The position numbers were made by a program, and so were the translations under genes. The notes below the pieces were generated by a model. It saw nothing but the letters and a program-made list of their open reading frames with translations. It searched no databases and was not told the DNA's origin. Below, in pieces: positions 1 through 7,082 of a DNA stretch of 64,000 bases (its first letter is position 1; every line of letters begins with the position of its first letter). Origin of the DNA: Comamonas testosteroni (GTDB taxonomy: Bacteria; Pseudomonadota; Gammaproteobacteria; Burkholderiales; Burkholderiaceae_C); the NCBI RefSeq assembly GCF_014076415.1, contig NZ_CP043568.1, positions 3,658,001 to 3,722,000 of the forward strand. The letters are read 5' to 3'.

Positions 1-447
1 AAGCACATTTTGATTCCTACGGACGGCTCTAAGCTCTCTGAGGCCGCGCTGCGCGCGGGCATACAACTGGCCAAGGAACAAGGCGCACAGGTGACGGCGC
101 TGTATGTGATGCCGGATTACGCAGCCATGATTTACGGAGCCGAGGCGCTGATCGCCTACAACTCTGCAGAGTTCGACAAGAGCGCCCAGAAGGAAGCAGA
201 TCAGGTGTTGCAAGCTGCCCTGGACATTGCCAAGACCGAGGGCGTGGCCTGCCAGACGGTGCGGGTAACGAATATCTCCATCAATCAGGCCATCATCAAG
301 CAGGCGCAGGAGGGTAACTGCGATCTGATCTGCATGGCATCACACGGCCGCAAGGGCATTGCCGGCATTTTGCTGGGCAGCGAGACCCAGCGCGTACTGG
401 TCAACAGCAGCATTCCGGTTCTGGTGCATCGCCCGGTTCAAGCCTGA
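1..447 (+). CDS. Universal stress protein, UspA family (5' end outside window)
   Basis: The reading frame is open from base 1 (KHILIPTDGS...), so the true start lies just upstream and only the first residue or so is missing. The fragment has the Usp fold signature: an N-terminal ILIPTDGS strand-loop, and the C-terminal nucleotide-binding stretch SHGRKGIAGILLGSETQRVL followed by IPVLVHR. Length (about 148 aa) fits a single-domain cytoplasmic Usp. Such proteins bind ATP or AMP and are induced by starvation or stress. A hairpin terminator follows about 45 bases after the stop, so it is probably the last gene of its unit. Confidence 0.9.
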   Translation, partial: KHILIPTDGSKLSEAALRAGIQLAKEQGAQVTALYVMPDYAAMIYGAEALIAYNSAEFDKSAQKEADQVLQAALDIAKTEGVACQTVRVTNISINQAIIKQAQEGNCDLICMASHGRKGIAGILLGSETQRVLVNSSIPVLVHRPVQA

Positions 448-493
448 TTGACTGCGGCGCAGCCACTTCCCGGCCGCTCTCATAATACAAACA

Positions 494-529
494 GCGCCCC
501 ATCGCCCTCGTGCGGTGGGGCGCTTTTTC
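494..529 (+). terminator. Rho-independent terminator after the usp gene
   Basis: Stem GCGCCCCA (494-501) pairs perfectly with TGGGGCGC (516-523), loop of 14 bases, followed by TTTTT. It separates the usp gene from the amidohydrolase operon. Confidence 0.85.
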
Positions 530-636
530 ATGGCCGATCGTCGTGTAGCATCGGTGCATCAAATTGTGAGCCTTTGGTTCCATTTGTCACGCCGGCAGCG
601 GCGTCTCTTGTTCATTTTGAAAAAAGGGAAAAGCAG

Positions 637-2115
637 ATGAGTCACGCAATCGCAACCGATGCCGGCCTGACGTGGCAGACCGGCCCGATTCGCCCCAGAG
701 CCTGCACCTGCGGCAGCGTGGTGTGCCAGTTGCTGCATGAGCGGGTGATGAGCGATATGTCGCGCCGCATGTTTGTCGGTGGTGTGGCAGCGACGATGGC
801 TCCGTTTGTAGGCCTGCATGCGGCCGAGCCCGGTGCCGGCGGCACGCCCCAGCAGGCCGACCGCCCCGTGTTGCTGACCAATCTGCGCCTGTTTGACGGT
901 ACGGGCAAGTCGGTGCGCCAAGGCGTGCAGGTGCTGATCCAGGGCAAGCTGATTGCCGCCCTGCCCTCTGCCGGCGAGAAGGTAGAAGGTGCGCAAGTGA
1001 TCGACTGCCAGGGCAAGCTGGTGATGCCGGGCATGATCGATACGCACTGGCACACCATGCTGGCGGCCGTGCCGCAAATGACGGCCATGACGGCAGATCT
1101 GGGCTATCTGTACATCTCCGCCGCACAAGAGGCGCAGCGCACGCTGATGCGCGGCTTCACTGCGGTTCGCGACGCGGGCGGCCCCGCCTTTGCGCTCAAG
1201 CGCGCGATCGACGAGGGCATGATCCCGGGCCCGCGCATCTATCCGAGCGGGGCGATGATTTCTCAGACCTCGGGCCATGGCGACTTCCGCCTTCGCAGCG
1301 ATATTCCACGTGCAGCGAACGAGCCGCTGAGCATGGTGGAGCAAACCGGCGTGTCCATGATTGCGGACGGCGAGGCCGAGGTGCTGCGCCGCGTGCGCGA
1401 GCAGTTGATGCTGGGGGCATCGCAAATCAAGATGCTGGCAGGCGGCGGCGTGGCATCGCTGTACGACCCGCTGGACAGCACCCAGTTCACCGAGAAGGAG
1501 CTGCGCGCCGGCGTGGAAGCCGCCGCAGACTGGAACACCTATGTAATGTCGCATGTTTACACGCCCAAAGGCATCAAGCGGGCCATCAAGGCGGGCGTGA
1601 AGAGCATCGAACACGGCCAGTTGGCCGACGAGGAAAGCGTGCGCATGATGCGCGACGAGGGCGTGTGGTGGAGCCTGCAGCCGTTTCTGCAGGACGAGGA
1701 CGCCAACCCCTACACCGATGCGGTGCGCCGCGAGAGCCAGTCGCGCGTGGCCCAGGGCACGGTGCGCGCCTATGAGATGGCGCAGAAGTACGGCATCAAG
1801 ACGGGCTGGGGCACGGACATTCTGTTCAGCCCCAGGGGCACTGTCACACAAGGCAAGCAACTGGCCAAGCTGACGCGCTTTTACGACCCGATGACGCTGC
1901 TGAAGCAGGCCACAGGCACCAACGGCGAACTGCTGGCCCTGTCGGGCGAGCGCAACCCCTACCCCCAGCCTCTGGGCCGCATCGCCCCTGGCGCATTTGC
2001 CGATCTTCTGGTGGCCGATGGCGACCCGACGGTGAATCTGGACTTCCTGAGCCACCCGGAACAGAACCTGCGCCTGATCATGAAGGACGGCAAGGTACAC
2101 AAGAACACGCTGTAA
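637..2115 (+). CDS. Exported amidohydrolase, imidazolonepropionase/prolidase-like
   Basis: A 492-aa metal-dependent amidohydrolase. Metal ligands are visible: HxH in DTHWH (about residues 137-139), a Lys in QIKMLAGGG, His in SHVYT and IEHG, and Asp in WGTD. Near residue 42 is a twin-arginine-like motif (MSRRMFVGG) followed by a hydrophobic stretch ending HAAEPG, so it is likely Tat-exported. I chose ATG 637 (purine-rich AAAAAGGGAAAAGCAG upstream); ATG 748 (MSDMSRRMF) would place the Tat motif at the usual distance from the N-terminus and is the main alternative. If 637 is right, a Cys-containing prefix (CTCGSVVC) precedes the signal. The substrate (Xaa-Pro dipeptide or cyclic amide) cannot be told. 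It is co-transcribed with the barrel protein 9 bases downstream. Confidence 0.85.
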   Translation: MSHAIATDAGLTWQTGPIRPRACTCGSVVCQLLHERVMSDMSRRMFVGGVAATMAPFVGLHAAEPGAGGTPQQADRPVLLTNLRLFDGTGKSVRQGVQVLIQGKLIAALPSAGEKVEGAQVIDCQGKLVMPGMIDTHWHTMLAAVPQMTAMTADLGYLYISAAQEAQRTLMRGFTAVRDAGGPAFALKRAIDEGMIPGPRIYPSGAMISQTSGHGDFRLRSDIPRAANEPLSMVEQTGVSMIADGEAEVLRRVREQLMLGASQIKMLAGGGVASLYDPLDSTQFTEKELRAGVEAAADWNTYVMSHVYTPKGIKRAIKAGVKSIEHGQLADEESVRMMRDEGVWWSLQPFLQDEDANPYTDAVRRESQSRVAQGTVRAYEMAQKYGIKTGWGTDILFSPRGTVTQGKQLAKLTRFYDPMTLLKQATGTNGELLALSGERNPYPQPLGRIAPGAFADLLVADGDPTVNLDFLSHPEQNLRLIMKDGKVHKNTL

Positions 2116-2124
2116 GGAAGACAA

Positions 2125-2886
2125 ATGACCCAGCACATCAACACCACTCCGGGCATGGCAGCGGCGGCGCTGGCCGTGGGACTGCTGGCAGGCACGCAGG
2201 CCTGGGCGCAGGACAAGGCGGCGGCCGATGCATGGCGCTATCAGCTCACGCCCTATGTATGGATGACGGGGCTGGACGGCAGCGTCCGCCCGTTCAGAGG
2301 CGCGCCCACGGTCGACGTGAACAAGTCGTTTTCGGACATTCTGGAGAATCTGGACGCAGCAGCCTTTGTGAACGGCACGGCGCGCAAGGGAAGCTATGTG
2401 CTGCAGGGCGACTTCAGCCATGCAGCCACATCGGACCAGGCCGCCCTGCCCCTGGGTCTGAGTGCCAATGCCAAGATTCGTCAGACCTCGCTGACTATGA
2501 CCGGCGGGCACAACTGGATGCTGAGCCCCCAGTCGAGCTTCGACCTGATGGCGGGTCTGCGCCTGTGGCAGATCAGGGCCGAAGTGAATGTGCCAGGGGT
2601 GGCGTCCGCGCAGTCCAACACCTCGTTCATCGACCCCGTGGTCGCCGCACGCTGGCGCTACGACATTGCGCCGCGCTGGTCCGGCTTGCTGTATGCCGAT
2701 ATGGGCGGGCTGGATGTGGGTTCGAAGTTCACCTGGCAGGTTCATGCCTCGGTGAACTACCAGGTCAAGGAAAACATTTTTGTGTCCATAGGCTACCGCC
2801 ACCTGAGCGTGGACTACCGTGACAATGGCAAGCGACTGGACTTCAGCCAGAGCGGCCCGATCGTCGGAGCGACGCTCAGGTTCTGA
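2125..2886 (+). CDS. Putative outer-membrane beta-barrel protein
   Basis: 253 aa with a clear signal peptide (MTQHINTTPG... cleavage near AWAQ at about residue 32) and alternating amphipathic strands ending in the C-terminal aromatic VGATLRF, typical of outer-membrane proteins recognised by BamA. It has motifs such as YQLTPYVWMTGLDG and FVSIGYRHLSVDY found in small barrel proteins of unassigned function. The start follows AAGGAAGACAA and lies 9 bases after the amidohydrolase stop, so both are one operon; a role in uptake of the amidohydrolase substrate is only inference. Confidence 0.75.
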   Translation: MTQHINTTPGMAAAALAVGLLAGTQAWAQDKAAADAWRYQLTPYVWMTGLDGSVRPFRGAPTVDVNKSFSDILENLDAAAFVNGTARKGSYVLQGDFSHAATSDQAALPLGLSANAKIRQTSLTMTGGHNWMLSPQSSFDLMAGLRLWQIRAEVNVPGVASAQSNTSFIDPVVAARWRYDIAPRWSGLLYADMGGLDVGSKFTWQVHASVNYQVKENIFVSIGYRHLSVDYRDNGKRLDFSQSGPIVGATLRF

Positions 2887-3004
2887 TCACCACCGGCGGC
2901 TGCATTGCCACATACAGCAATCGCTGCGGGCGAACTGCGCTGCGTCAGGCCCTCAATAGCGCTGGATTAACCGGTGCGCGATCTCACTCAGTTTCAGCGC
3001 ATGG

Positions 3005-3030
3005 AGTCTCCTCAACGACATGAGGAGACT
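3005..3030. repeat. Perfect 10-bp inverted repeat (hairpin) with 6-base loop
   Basis: AGTCTCCTCA (3005-3014), loop ACGACA, TGAGGAGACT (3021-3030). No T-run on either strand, so it is not an ordinary terminator; an operator or mRNA-processing structure is possible. It sits in the 298-base region 2887-3184 that otherwise holds nothing I can identify. Confidence 0.6.
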
Positions 3031-3184
3031 TAGCCTGAAAAAGCGCTCGCAACACCACCGCAGCGTAACTCCGGGGCGTGGGCACTCATTGCTGCAGTCC
3101 GCCTTTAGCCGCCCGCGCCGGGCGACAATGTCAAAGCCGCACCAACTGAGCAAAACAGGAAATCCGACAGGCCACGAGGCGTCA

Positions 3185-4045
3185 ATGAATCGCACCGAAT
3201 TTCTGCAACAGCCCGAAGTCATCGGCTTTACCGACTGGCTTGCAGCCACACTCCCCCAGCGACAGATTCAGTTGAACATTCGCTCTTCCAGCTACGTACC
3301 CAAGGGTTTGGCAGCCACCACCCGTTTTGCCGATCTGGTACCTCGCCACTACCGCTGGCGAGCGACCGGCCTGGCAACGGGCGACTGGGCCGAATCCTGC
3401 ATCAAGACAAGCGCTCTTTCTGCCAAGCTGCGCGCTGCCGTGCAGGCCAACGATGCGGCAGCCACCCTGGCCGCCTGTAGCGATGTGCTGGACTGGGGCG
3501 GCGAACGCAACCCCAAAGAAGGCGCGCGGCCCTTTCTTGTGGGCCTTGGCACGAACATCTGCCACTACATTGCCCAGACCCATCAGGAGATGGCGCTTGG
3601 CTCGGCCAGCCTGTGCACCGGCTTTCCGACAGTGCAGCTCATGAACTCCATGCTCACCAAGGTGCACGCCTTTTATTCGGCCGAAGGCTTGCCCATCTAT
3701 GACTCGCGGGTCAGTGCTGCAGCGGCTGCACTGGTGGAGTTTTGGCGCCGCAGCAGCGGCACGCGTCACCTGCCCGATACGCTGAGCTTCCCGCTGGCCG
3801 GCGGCAGCCAGAAGCCCCAGCATAAACTGGCTTGCCTCTTTGACCAGCCACCGTCGCCGGGCACCCTGCTCTACACCAGCCAGAGCACGCCCCAGCGCTG
3901 GGCTGGCGCCAAGGTACGGCTGGCCTGGGTAATGGCCGAAACCCTGCGCAAGACCCCTAGCCTGTTTTCAGGCCAGCCCGATCGCATGCGCGCCATGGAA
4001 GCTTCACTCTTCATGGTGGGTTACGACCTGAACTGCCTGGCCTGA
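3185..4045 (+). CDS. Conserved hypothetical protein, 286 aa
   Basis: The frame is open from 3020, but ATG 3185 (MNRTEFLQQPEV) is preferred because GAGG lies about 8 bases upstream and coding character begins there; ATG 3128 is an alternative. No signal peptide or membrane segment is visible; the protein is soluble and moderately basic, with a Trp/Arg-rich centre (RHYRWRATGL, LDWGGERNP). I do not recognise the family. A terminator-like hairpin follows at once, so it appears monocistronic. Confidence 0.6.
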   Translation: MNRTEFLQQPEVIGFTDWLAATLPQRQIQLNIRSSSYVPKGLAATTRFADLVPRHYRWRATGLATGDWAESCIKTSALSAKLRAAVQANDAAATLAACSDVLDWGGERNPKEGARPFLVGLGTNICHYIAQTHQEMALGSASLCTGFPTVQLMNSMLTKVHAFYSAEGLPIYDSRVSAAAAALVEFWRRSSGTRHLPDTLSFPLAGGSQKPQHKLACLFDQPPSPGTLLYTSQSTPQRWAGAKVRLAWVMAETLRKTPSLFSGQPDRMRAMEASLFMVGYDLNCLA

Positions 4046-4047
4046 AC

Positions 4048-4088
4048 AGAAAAACCCCTGCCAAGCAGTAGCTGCGGGGGCTTTTTTC
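4048..4088 (+). terminator. Probable terminator after the 286-aa hypothetical gene
   Basis: Imperfect stem ACCCCTGC / GCGGGGGCT separated by about 15 bases and followed by TTTTTT, starting directly after the stop codon at 4045. Confidence 0.65.
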
Positions 4089-4120
4089 TCCGCACCCAGG
4101 AATCCGCGGTAAACAGGCCT

Positions 4121-4160
4121 CCGGCGCTTATCCATCAAGCGCCGGAAGCTATCAAAACGG
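4121..4160. repeat. Dispersed palindromic repeat, copy 1
   Basis: CCGGCGCTT (4121-4129), loop ATCCATC, AAGCGCCGG (4137-4145), then AAGCTATCAAAAC. The same core (AAGCGC...AGCTATCAAAA) recurs elsewhere in this window in gaps between genes. The rest of the gene-free stretch 4089-4561 shows no supported feature. Confidence 0.7.
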
Positions 4161-4561
4161 CTAGTTCTGGGAAAAGCCAATGGGGCCTGTCGAATATGGA
4201 CAAGGGCAAAACAGCAAGGCTGGCAGGAATCACGGCAGCGCCCTCCGCCAAAGCACAAGACCAGCCGGTGGACCCGATCCAGGGTACTGCGATTGACACG
4301 ACTTGCATCAGGGCGGCAGAAACCGCAACCCTGAATGGGCCCGTAACCCACCGCATCCCGCTGCGTGTCCTGATGAATACTGTGAGGAATATCGAGAGTT
4401 CCGCCTCAAACGTAAACCAAATGCTACGTAATGGCCATGAACTCACAGAATTCAGCGTTGCGCCACCTTCTCCTACAGAAGGGTTTTCCATGACTCGGCG
4501 ACCATGCACCCACAGCAAGCCAACCCGGTTTGCTGGTCACCAACCTGAAGGAGTGAAGGAA

Positions 4562-4759
4562 ATGACGCAACAAGCGAACCAGCAGCACAGCCCCAGCCAG
4601 CAGGACAAGCAGCAACAGCAGCAGCAAAACCCCGGGCAACGCCAACCAGGCCAGAGCACCAGTCAGCCCGGCCAGCAGCAACAGCAAACCCCAGGACAGC
4701 AGAAGAACCCTGCTCAGCAACAGCAGCCAGGGCAGCAGCACAAAACTCCCCAGCAGTGA
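4562..4759 (+). CDS. Small Gln-rich low-complexity protein, 65 aa
   Basis: The start ATG 4562 (MTQQANQQHS) has an excellent ribosome-binding site, GAAGGAGTGAAGGAA, directly upstream, which argues that it is translated although the frame is open from 4196. About half of the residues are Gln, the rest mostly Pro, Gly, Ser, Asn and Lys, in QQQQQ and PGQQ-type runs; no hydrophobic core, so it is predicted to be disordered. It lies 68 bases before the PRC-barrel gene and may be expressed with it. Function unknown; hydrophilic Gln-rich proteins of this kind are sometimes stress-related, but nothing here proves that. Confidence 0.6.
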   Translation: MTQQANQQHSPSQQDKQQQQQQNPGQRQPGQSTSQPGQQQQQTPGQQKNPAQQQQPGQQHKTPQQ

Positions 4760-4827
4760 AAGGGAGCGCCTCAGCGCTGGCCCACCTAACCAGCGTTGTT
4801 ATGTACCACGCAAAGAAAGGAGCAGGA

Positions 4828-5175
4828 ATGCAATTAGCCTCACCTGTCATCTCATCCGATCGTGTCAACGGCACCAACGTCTACAACCCCAACGGCGACA
4901 AGCTGGGAGCTATCGACTCTCTGATGATCGACAAGCTCACCGGCAAGATTCGATATGCAGTGATGCAGTTTGGCGGTTTCCTGGGCATAGGCTCAGATCT
5001 CTACCCACTGCCGTGGGATAGCCTCAAATACGAACCCAGCCAAGGCGGGTACGTGGTCTCCGTTACCAAGGAGCGGCTTGAAGACGCCCCTCACTACAAG
5101 GGAGGCACATTGCCCGAATACACCGACGACTATGGCCGCCGTGTTTATGACCACTACGGTGTGCCCTTTGTCTAA
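4828..5175 (+). CDS. PRC-barrel domain protein, 115 aa
   Basis: The start ATG 4828 follows AAAGGAGCAGGA. Residues about 5-75 match the PRC-barrel pattern: RVNGTNVYNPNGDKLGAIDSL, KLTGKIRYAVMQFGGFLGIG, YPLPWDSLKYE. The tail (ERLEDAPHYKGGTLPEY...DHYGVPFV) is common in stand-alone PRC-barrel proteins of proteobacteria. These small proteins are thought to be adaptors that bind RNA or other proteins; several are induced by stress. It is preceded by the Gln-rich gene and shares its orientation. Confidence 0.85.
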   Translation: MQLASPVISSDRVNGTNVYNPNGDKLGAIDSLMIDKLTGKIRYAVMQFGGFLGIGSDLYPLPWDSLKYEPSQGGYVVSVTKERLEDAPHYKGGTLPEYTDDYGRRVYDHYGVPFV

Positions 5176-5576
5176 ACTCGGCACGCAGCCACACATGCGC
5201 TAGTGCCCATACTCAAGAAGAACCGCAGGCCGGTCAATGCCGGCCGCCAACCAGTCAAAGTTCAGCCCACCTCGCGGTCGGCTTTTTTTTCGCGGAGATT
5301 TTCAAATGTAGCCTCCTGGCCCCGCGGGCCTCAAGCGCGACCTCTCCCCGCAGGGTCAAGCGGGGCCATCCGGTGTGATTGTTCCTGGTACAAGGTATTG
5401 CCCAAAATCGAGGCTGGAAATACGCTTTGCCAATACCGTAGTGCACAAGCTGTGAGCTGCACTCTGAGCGGTCACACCAGATGGTGACGTTACCCATCGC
5501 TTTCTGCCGAGCCTGAGGTTCTCTATCCTCCCTCCGCTTCCCCAGGCACGCCGCAAGGCATCGGCCTTTACGCATA

Positions 5577-5607
5577 AGCCCACCCGCCAACGCCGGTGGG
5601 CTTTTTC
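5577..5607 (+). terminator. Strong orphan terminator
   Basis: AGCCCACC (5577-5584), loop of 10 bases, GGTGGGCT (5595-5602), then TTTT. There is no recognisable coding gene between 5176 and this point, so it may end an untranslated RNA or a long read-through from the PRC-barrel gene. A second T-run (5282-5288) after a GC-rich stretch is a weaker terminator candidate for the PRC gene. Confidence 0.75.
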
Positions 5608-5658
5608 TTTGCAGGCAGACACTCGGTGCGGCCACGCAACACATGGGGTCGACGTCTG

Positions 5659-5723
5659 TTGACGCGCTGTACAGGGCAAAATTAAACTACTGTACAAATG
5701 AACAGCACTGATGAAAATAACAG
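5659..5723 (+). promoter_or_regulatory. SOS promoter with two tandem LexA-type boxes
   Basis: A promoter-like TTGACG (5659-5664), 18-base spacer and TAAACT (5683-5688) is followed at once by CTGTACAAATGAACAG (5690-5705), an exact CTGT-N8-ACAG LexA box with the flanking TA of the E. coli consensus. A second site, CTGATGAAAATAACAG (5708-5723), matches with one change (CTGA for CTGT) and has flanking A and TA. Centres are 18 bases apart. The first box covers the expected transcription start, as in repressible SOS promoters. Consensus recalled from enterobacterial and betaproteobacterial LexA. Confidence 0.75.
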
Positions 5724-5871
5724 TAAAATTCAAAGCAACAGCTTGCTGCGCCAGAGCGCGAAGCGCATTCCCTCCATACCTTTGTTGATTTCGCCTGCTC
5801 TCAAGAGCGCTGGACTTTTTTATCCGCCCCCGCCCATCCAGCGGGCCTGCTTCTCGCCAAAAGGAGACTCC

Positions 5872-5946
5872 ATGCTGTACAGCACCGTTCCTCAACCCGT
5901 TGATGAAGACCTCGTGCAGCGCCTGCGCGAGAAGGGAGGCCTGTGA
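5872..5946 (+). CDS. Micro-ORF 1 of the SOS unit, 24 aa
   Basis: ATG 5872 (MLYSTVPQPVDEDLVQRLR) is placed 6 bases after AAAAGGAGAC, a strong ribosome-binding site. The peptide is short, soluble and charged at its C-terminus (VQRLREKGGL). The frame is open back to 5698, but that upstream ATG lies inside the LexA box and could not have a leader. It is the first translated unit after the LexA-type boxes; its 3' end carries the ribosome-binding site of the next frame (GGGAGG), suggesting translational coupling. It could be a leader peptide. Family unknown. Confidence 0.5.
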   Translation: MLYSTVPQPVDEDLVQRLREKGGL

Positions 5947-6032
5947 AATGGCCACACATCCCCACCGCCCTGCTCGCGCTGCTCCTGACAGTCCTGCTTT
6001 TGATCGCCCCGGCCTTGGAGCAAAGCTACTGA
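5943..6032 (+). CDS. Alternative overlapping hydrophobic peptide, 29 aa
   Basis: GTG 5943 overlaps the TGA of micro-ORF 1 (GTGA). The frame reads VKWPHIPTALL... with about 18 consecutive hydrophobic residues and ends LEQSY, the layout of a membrane-inserting peptide. The GGGAGG site is only 3 bases upstream, closer than ideal, which favours the overlapping ATG 5948 frame. Listed because two frames with membrane character in the same 90 bases are unusual. Confidence 0.25.
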   Translation: MKWPHIPTALLALLLTVLLLIAPALEQSY

Positions 6033-6127
6033 CCGCCGCGCAATGGGGCCTCGGCCTTCTGGGGATCATTGGCCTCATCGGCGTGGCCGTCGTCATTGCC
6101 ACCACCCCGGAAGCCTGGCCGCTGTGA
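5948..6127 (+). CDS. Small single-span membrane protein of the SOS unit, 59 aa
   Basis: ATG 5948 lies one base after the stop of micro-ORF 1, with GGGAGG 8 bases upstream (good spacing). The N-terminal 24 residues are basic and Pro/Ala-rich (MATHPHRPARAAPD), followed by a hydrophobic helix (about residues 33-51, GLGLLGIIGLIGVAVVIAT) and a short tail TPEAWPL. Predicted inner-membrane peptide. A second frame over the same bases (5943-6032, start GTG overlapping the previous stop) also encodes a strongly hydrophobic peptide, so the exact product is uncertain. Position behind a LexA-type promoter recalls SOS-induced membrane peptides such as TisB, without visible homology. Confidence 0.5.
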   Translation: MATHPHRPARAAPDSPAFDRPGLGAKLLTAAQWGLGLLGIIGLIGVAVVIATTPEAWPL

Positions 6128-6195
6128 ACGGTCAACCTCATCGATTTTGATAGCCACAGGCGTTTTCCTGACAAGCGCCAGACCGGAGAAATATC

Positions 6196-6390
6196 ATGGA
6201 AAAGATCATCGAATCCCTGATCCTCGTCGCCGCCATCTTCATGGGCGTACTGTGGCTTGCCACCCCCAACGCCCAGGCTGACGAACCCACCACTCTCACC
6301 AAATCCGTGCGCGACGAGTTCGCTTGCCCGGGTATGCATGCCGAATGGCTGGACGCCCACACCGTCCAGTGCCTGCGTGAAAAGCCCTGA
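6196..6390 (+). CDS. Small secreted or membrane-anchored protein, 64 aa
   Basis: ATG 6196 follows CGGAGAA with a 5-base gap. Residues 1-29 form a signal peptide or signal anchor (MEKIIESLILVAAIFMGVL...) ending in NAQA, a good signal peptidase I site. The mature part would be about 35 aa, hydrophilic, with two Cys (FACPGMHAEW, HTVQCLREKP) that could form a disulfide in the periplasm. Unknown family. It is the last supported gene downstream of the LexA-type promoter and lies before the terminator at 6617-6655, in the same orientation as the micro-ORFs. Confidence 0.55.
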   Translation: MEKIIESLILVAAIFMGVLWLATPNAQADEPTTLTKSVRDEFACPGMHAEWLDAHTVQCLREKP

Positions 6391-6616
6391 TCGACTGCCC
6401 CGCTGCCCCCGCGAACAGCCCGTGCCCCATCGACACCGTACGGCAACAGCTACAGCACCGCGACAGCCAACACGGGCGACTGCTGCCTGCTATGGAAAGC
6501 AAAGCTGCTAGTTCAATCCAGACAATGCCATCAGTAGCAGCACACTTTCAAATGCAGATAGGGCAAGCGCAACGCGATCACCAATTCAGAAGTTCGGAAG
6601 CGCCCGCCAAGCAGAC

Positions 6617-6655
6617 AAAAGCCCGCAAGGCTCAAGACCTAGCAGGCTTTTTGCC
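6617..6655 (+). terminator. Probable terminator of the SOS micro-operon
   Basis: AAAAGCCCGC pairs imperfectly with GCAGGCTTTTT across a loop of about 15 bases. It is the first terminator-like hairpin after the gene at 6196-6390; the 226 bases between hold no convincing gene. Confidence 0.5.
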
Positions 6656-6721
6656 AAGTGGTTGGCATGTACTACCGCTACCTCAATCTGCTATGGCAGG
6701 CCGCAAGCACTTGAGCGAGCC

Positions 6722-7082
6722 TTACTCGGAAGGTTTTGCGTAGACCTCTGCACTCAGCACCTCAAGGCCGACAAAGGGTTCTGTCCCTTCGACCCAGGCA
6801 TCGTGACCGGGTGGGATGGCGTAGGACTTCCCTGCGCTGAGCATTTTCTGAGAGCCGTCCTGCATTTGAACAGTGAGCTTTCCCGAGACGACGGGCCCCA
6901 CATGCGAGAGTTGCCAGTATTCGGTCTTCACCACGGGCTTGATGCATTCGGACCAGCGCCATCCGGGCTCAAAGTTGAAGCGTCCAATCGTGTAGACTTG
7001 GAGCTTTGCTAGGTGTGCGAAGTTCATCGGGCTCGCTGTGTGACCTGACTTCTAGCTTCTCAACGCTGACTGGAGTGGCCAT
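6722..7082 (-). pseudogene. Cupin-domain protein gene with a frameshift
   Basis: The C-terminal frame (stop at 6722) encodes a typical small cupin: TIGRFNFEPGWRWSECIKPV, GPVVSGKLTVQM, SYAIPPGHDAWVEG. The expected N-terminus (MATPVSVEKLEVRS...DELRTPSK) is in a different frame starting at ATG 7082, which has a strong site AAGGAGAAGGTC. The frames meet around 7003-7010 (AAAGC); removing one A would join DELRTPS to KLQVYTIGRF, as family members read. So either a one-base insertion has broken the gene, or the assembly has an error, or an internal ATG (7027) yields a short cupin. Cupins bind metals in a beta-barrel; substrate unknown. Region 7083-7535 shows no supported gene. Confidence 0.65.

Noticed and set aside
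559-2802. 747-codon open frame on the minus strand
   Set aside because: It is antisense to the amidohydrolase and barrel genes, has His/Arg/Gln-rich composition without domains, and is a by-product of high GC at third positions.
5698-5871. Longer version of micro-ORF 1 starting at ATG 5698
   Set aside because: The ATG lies inside the first LexA box at about the transcription start and has no ribosome-binding site; ATG 5872 has a strong one.
6492-6743. 83-codon frame after the 64-aa secreted peptide
   Set aside because: No ribosome-binding site, runs through the terminator at 6617-6655 and into the cupin gene on the other strand.
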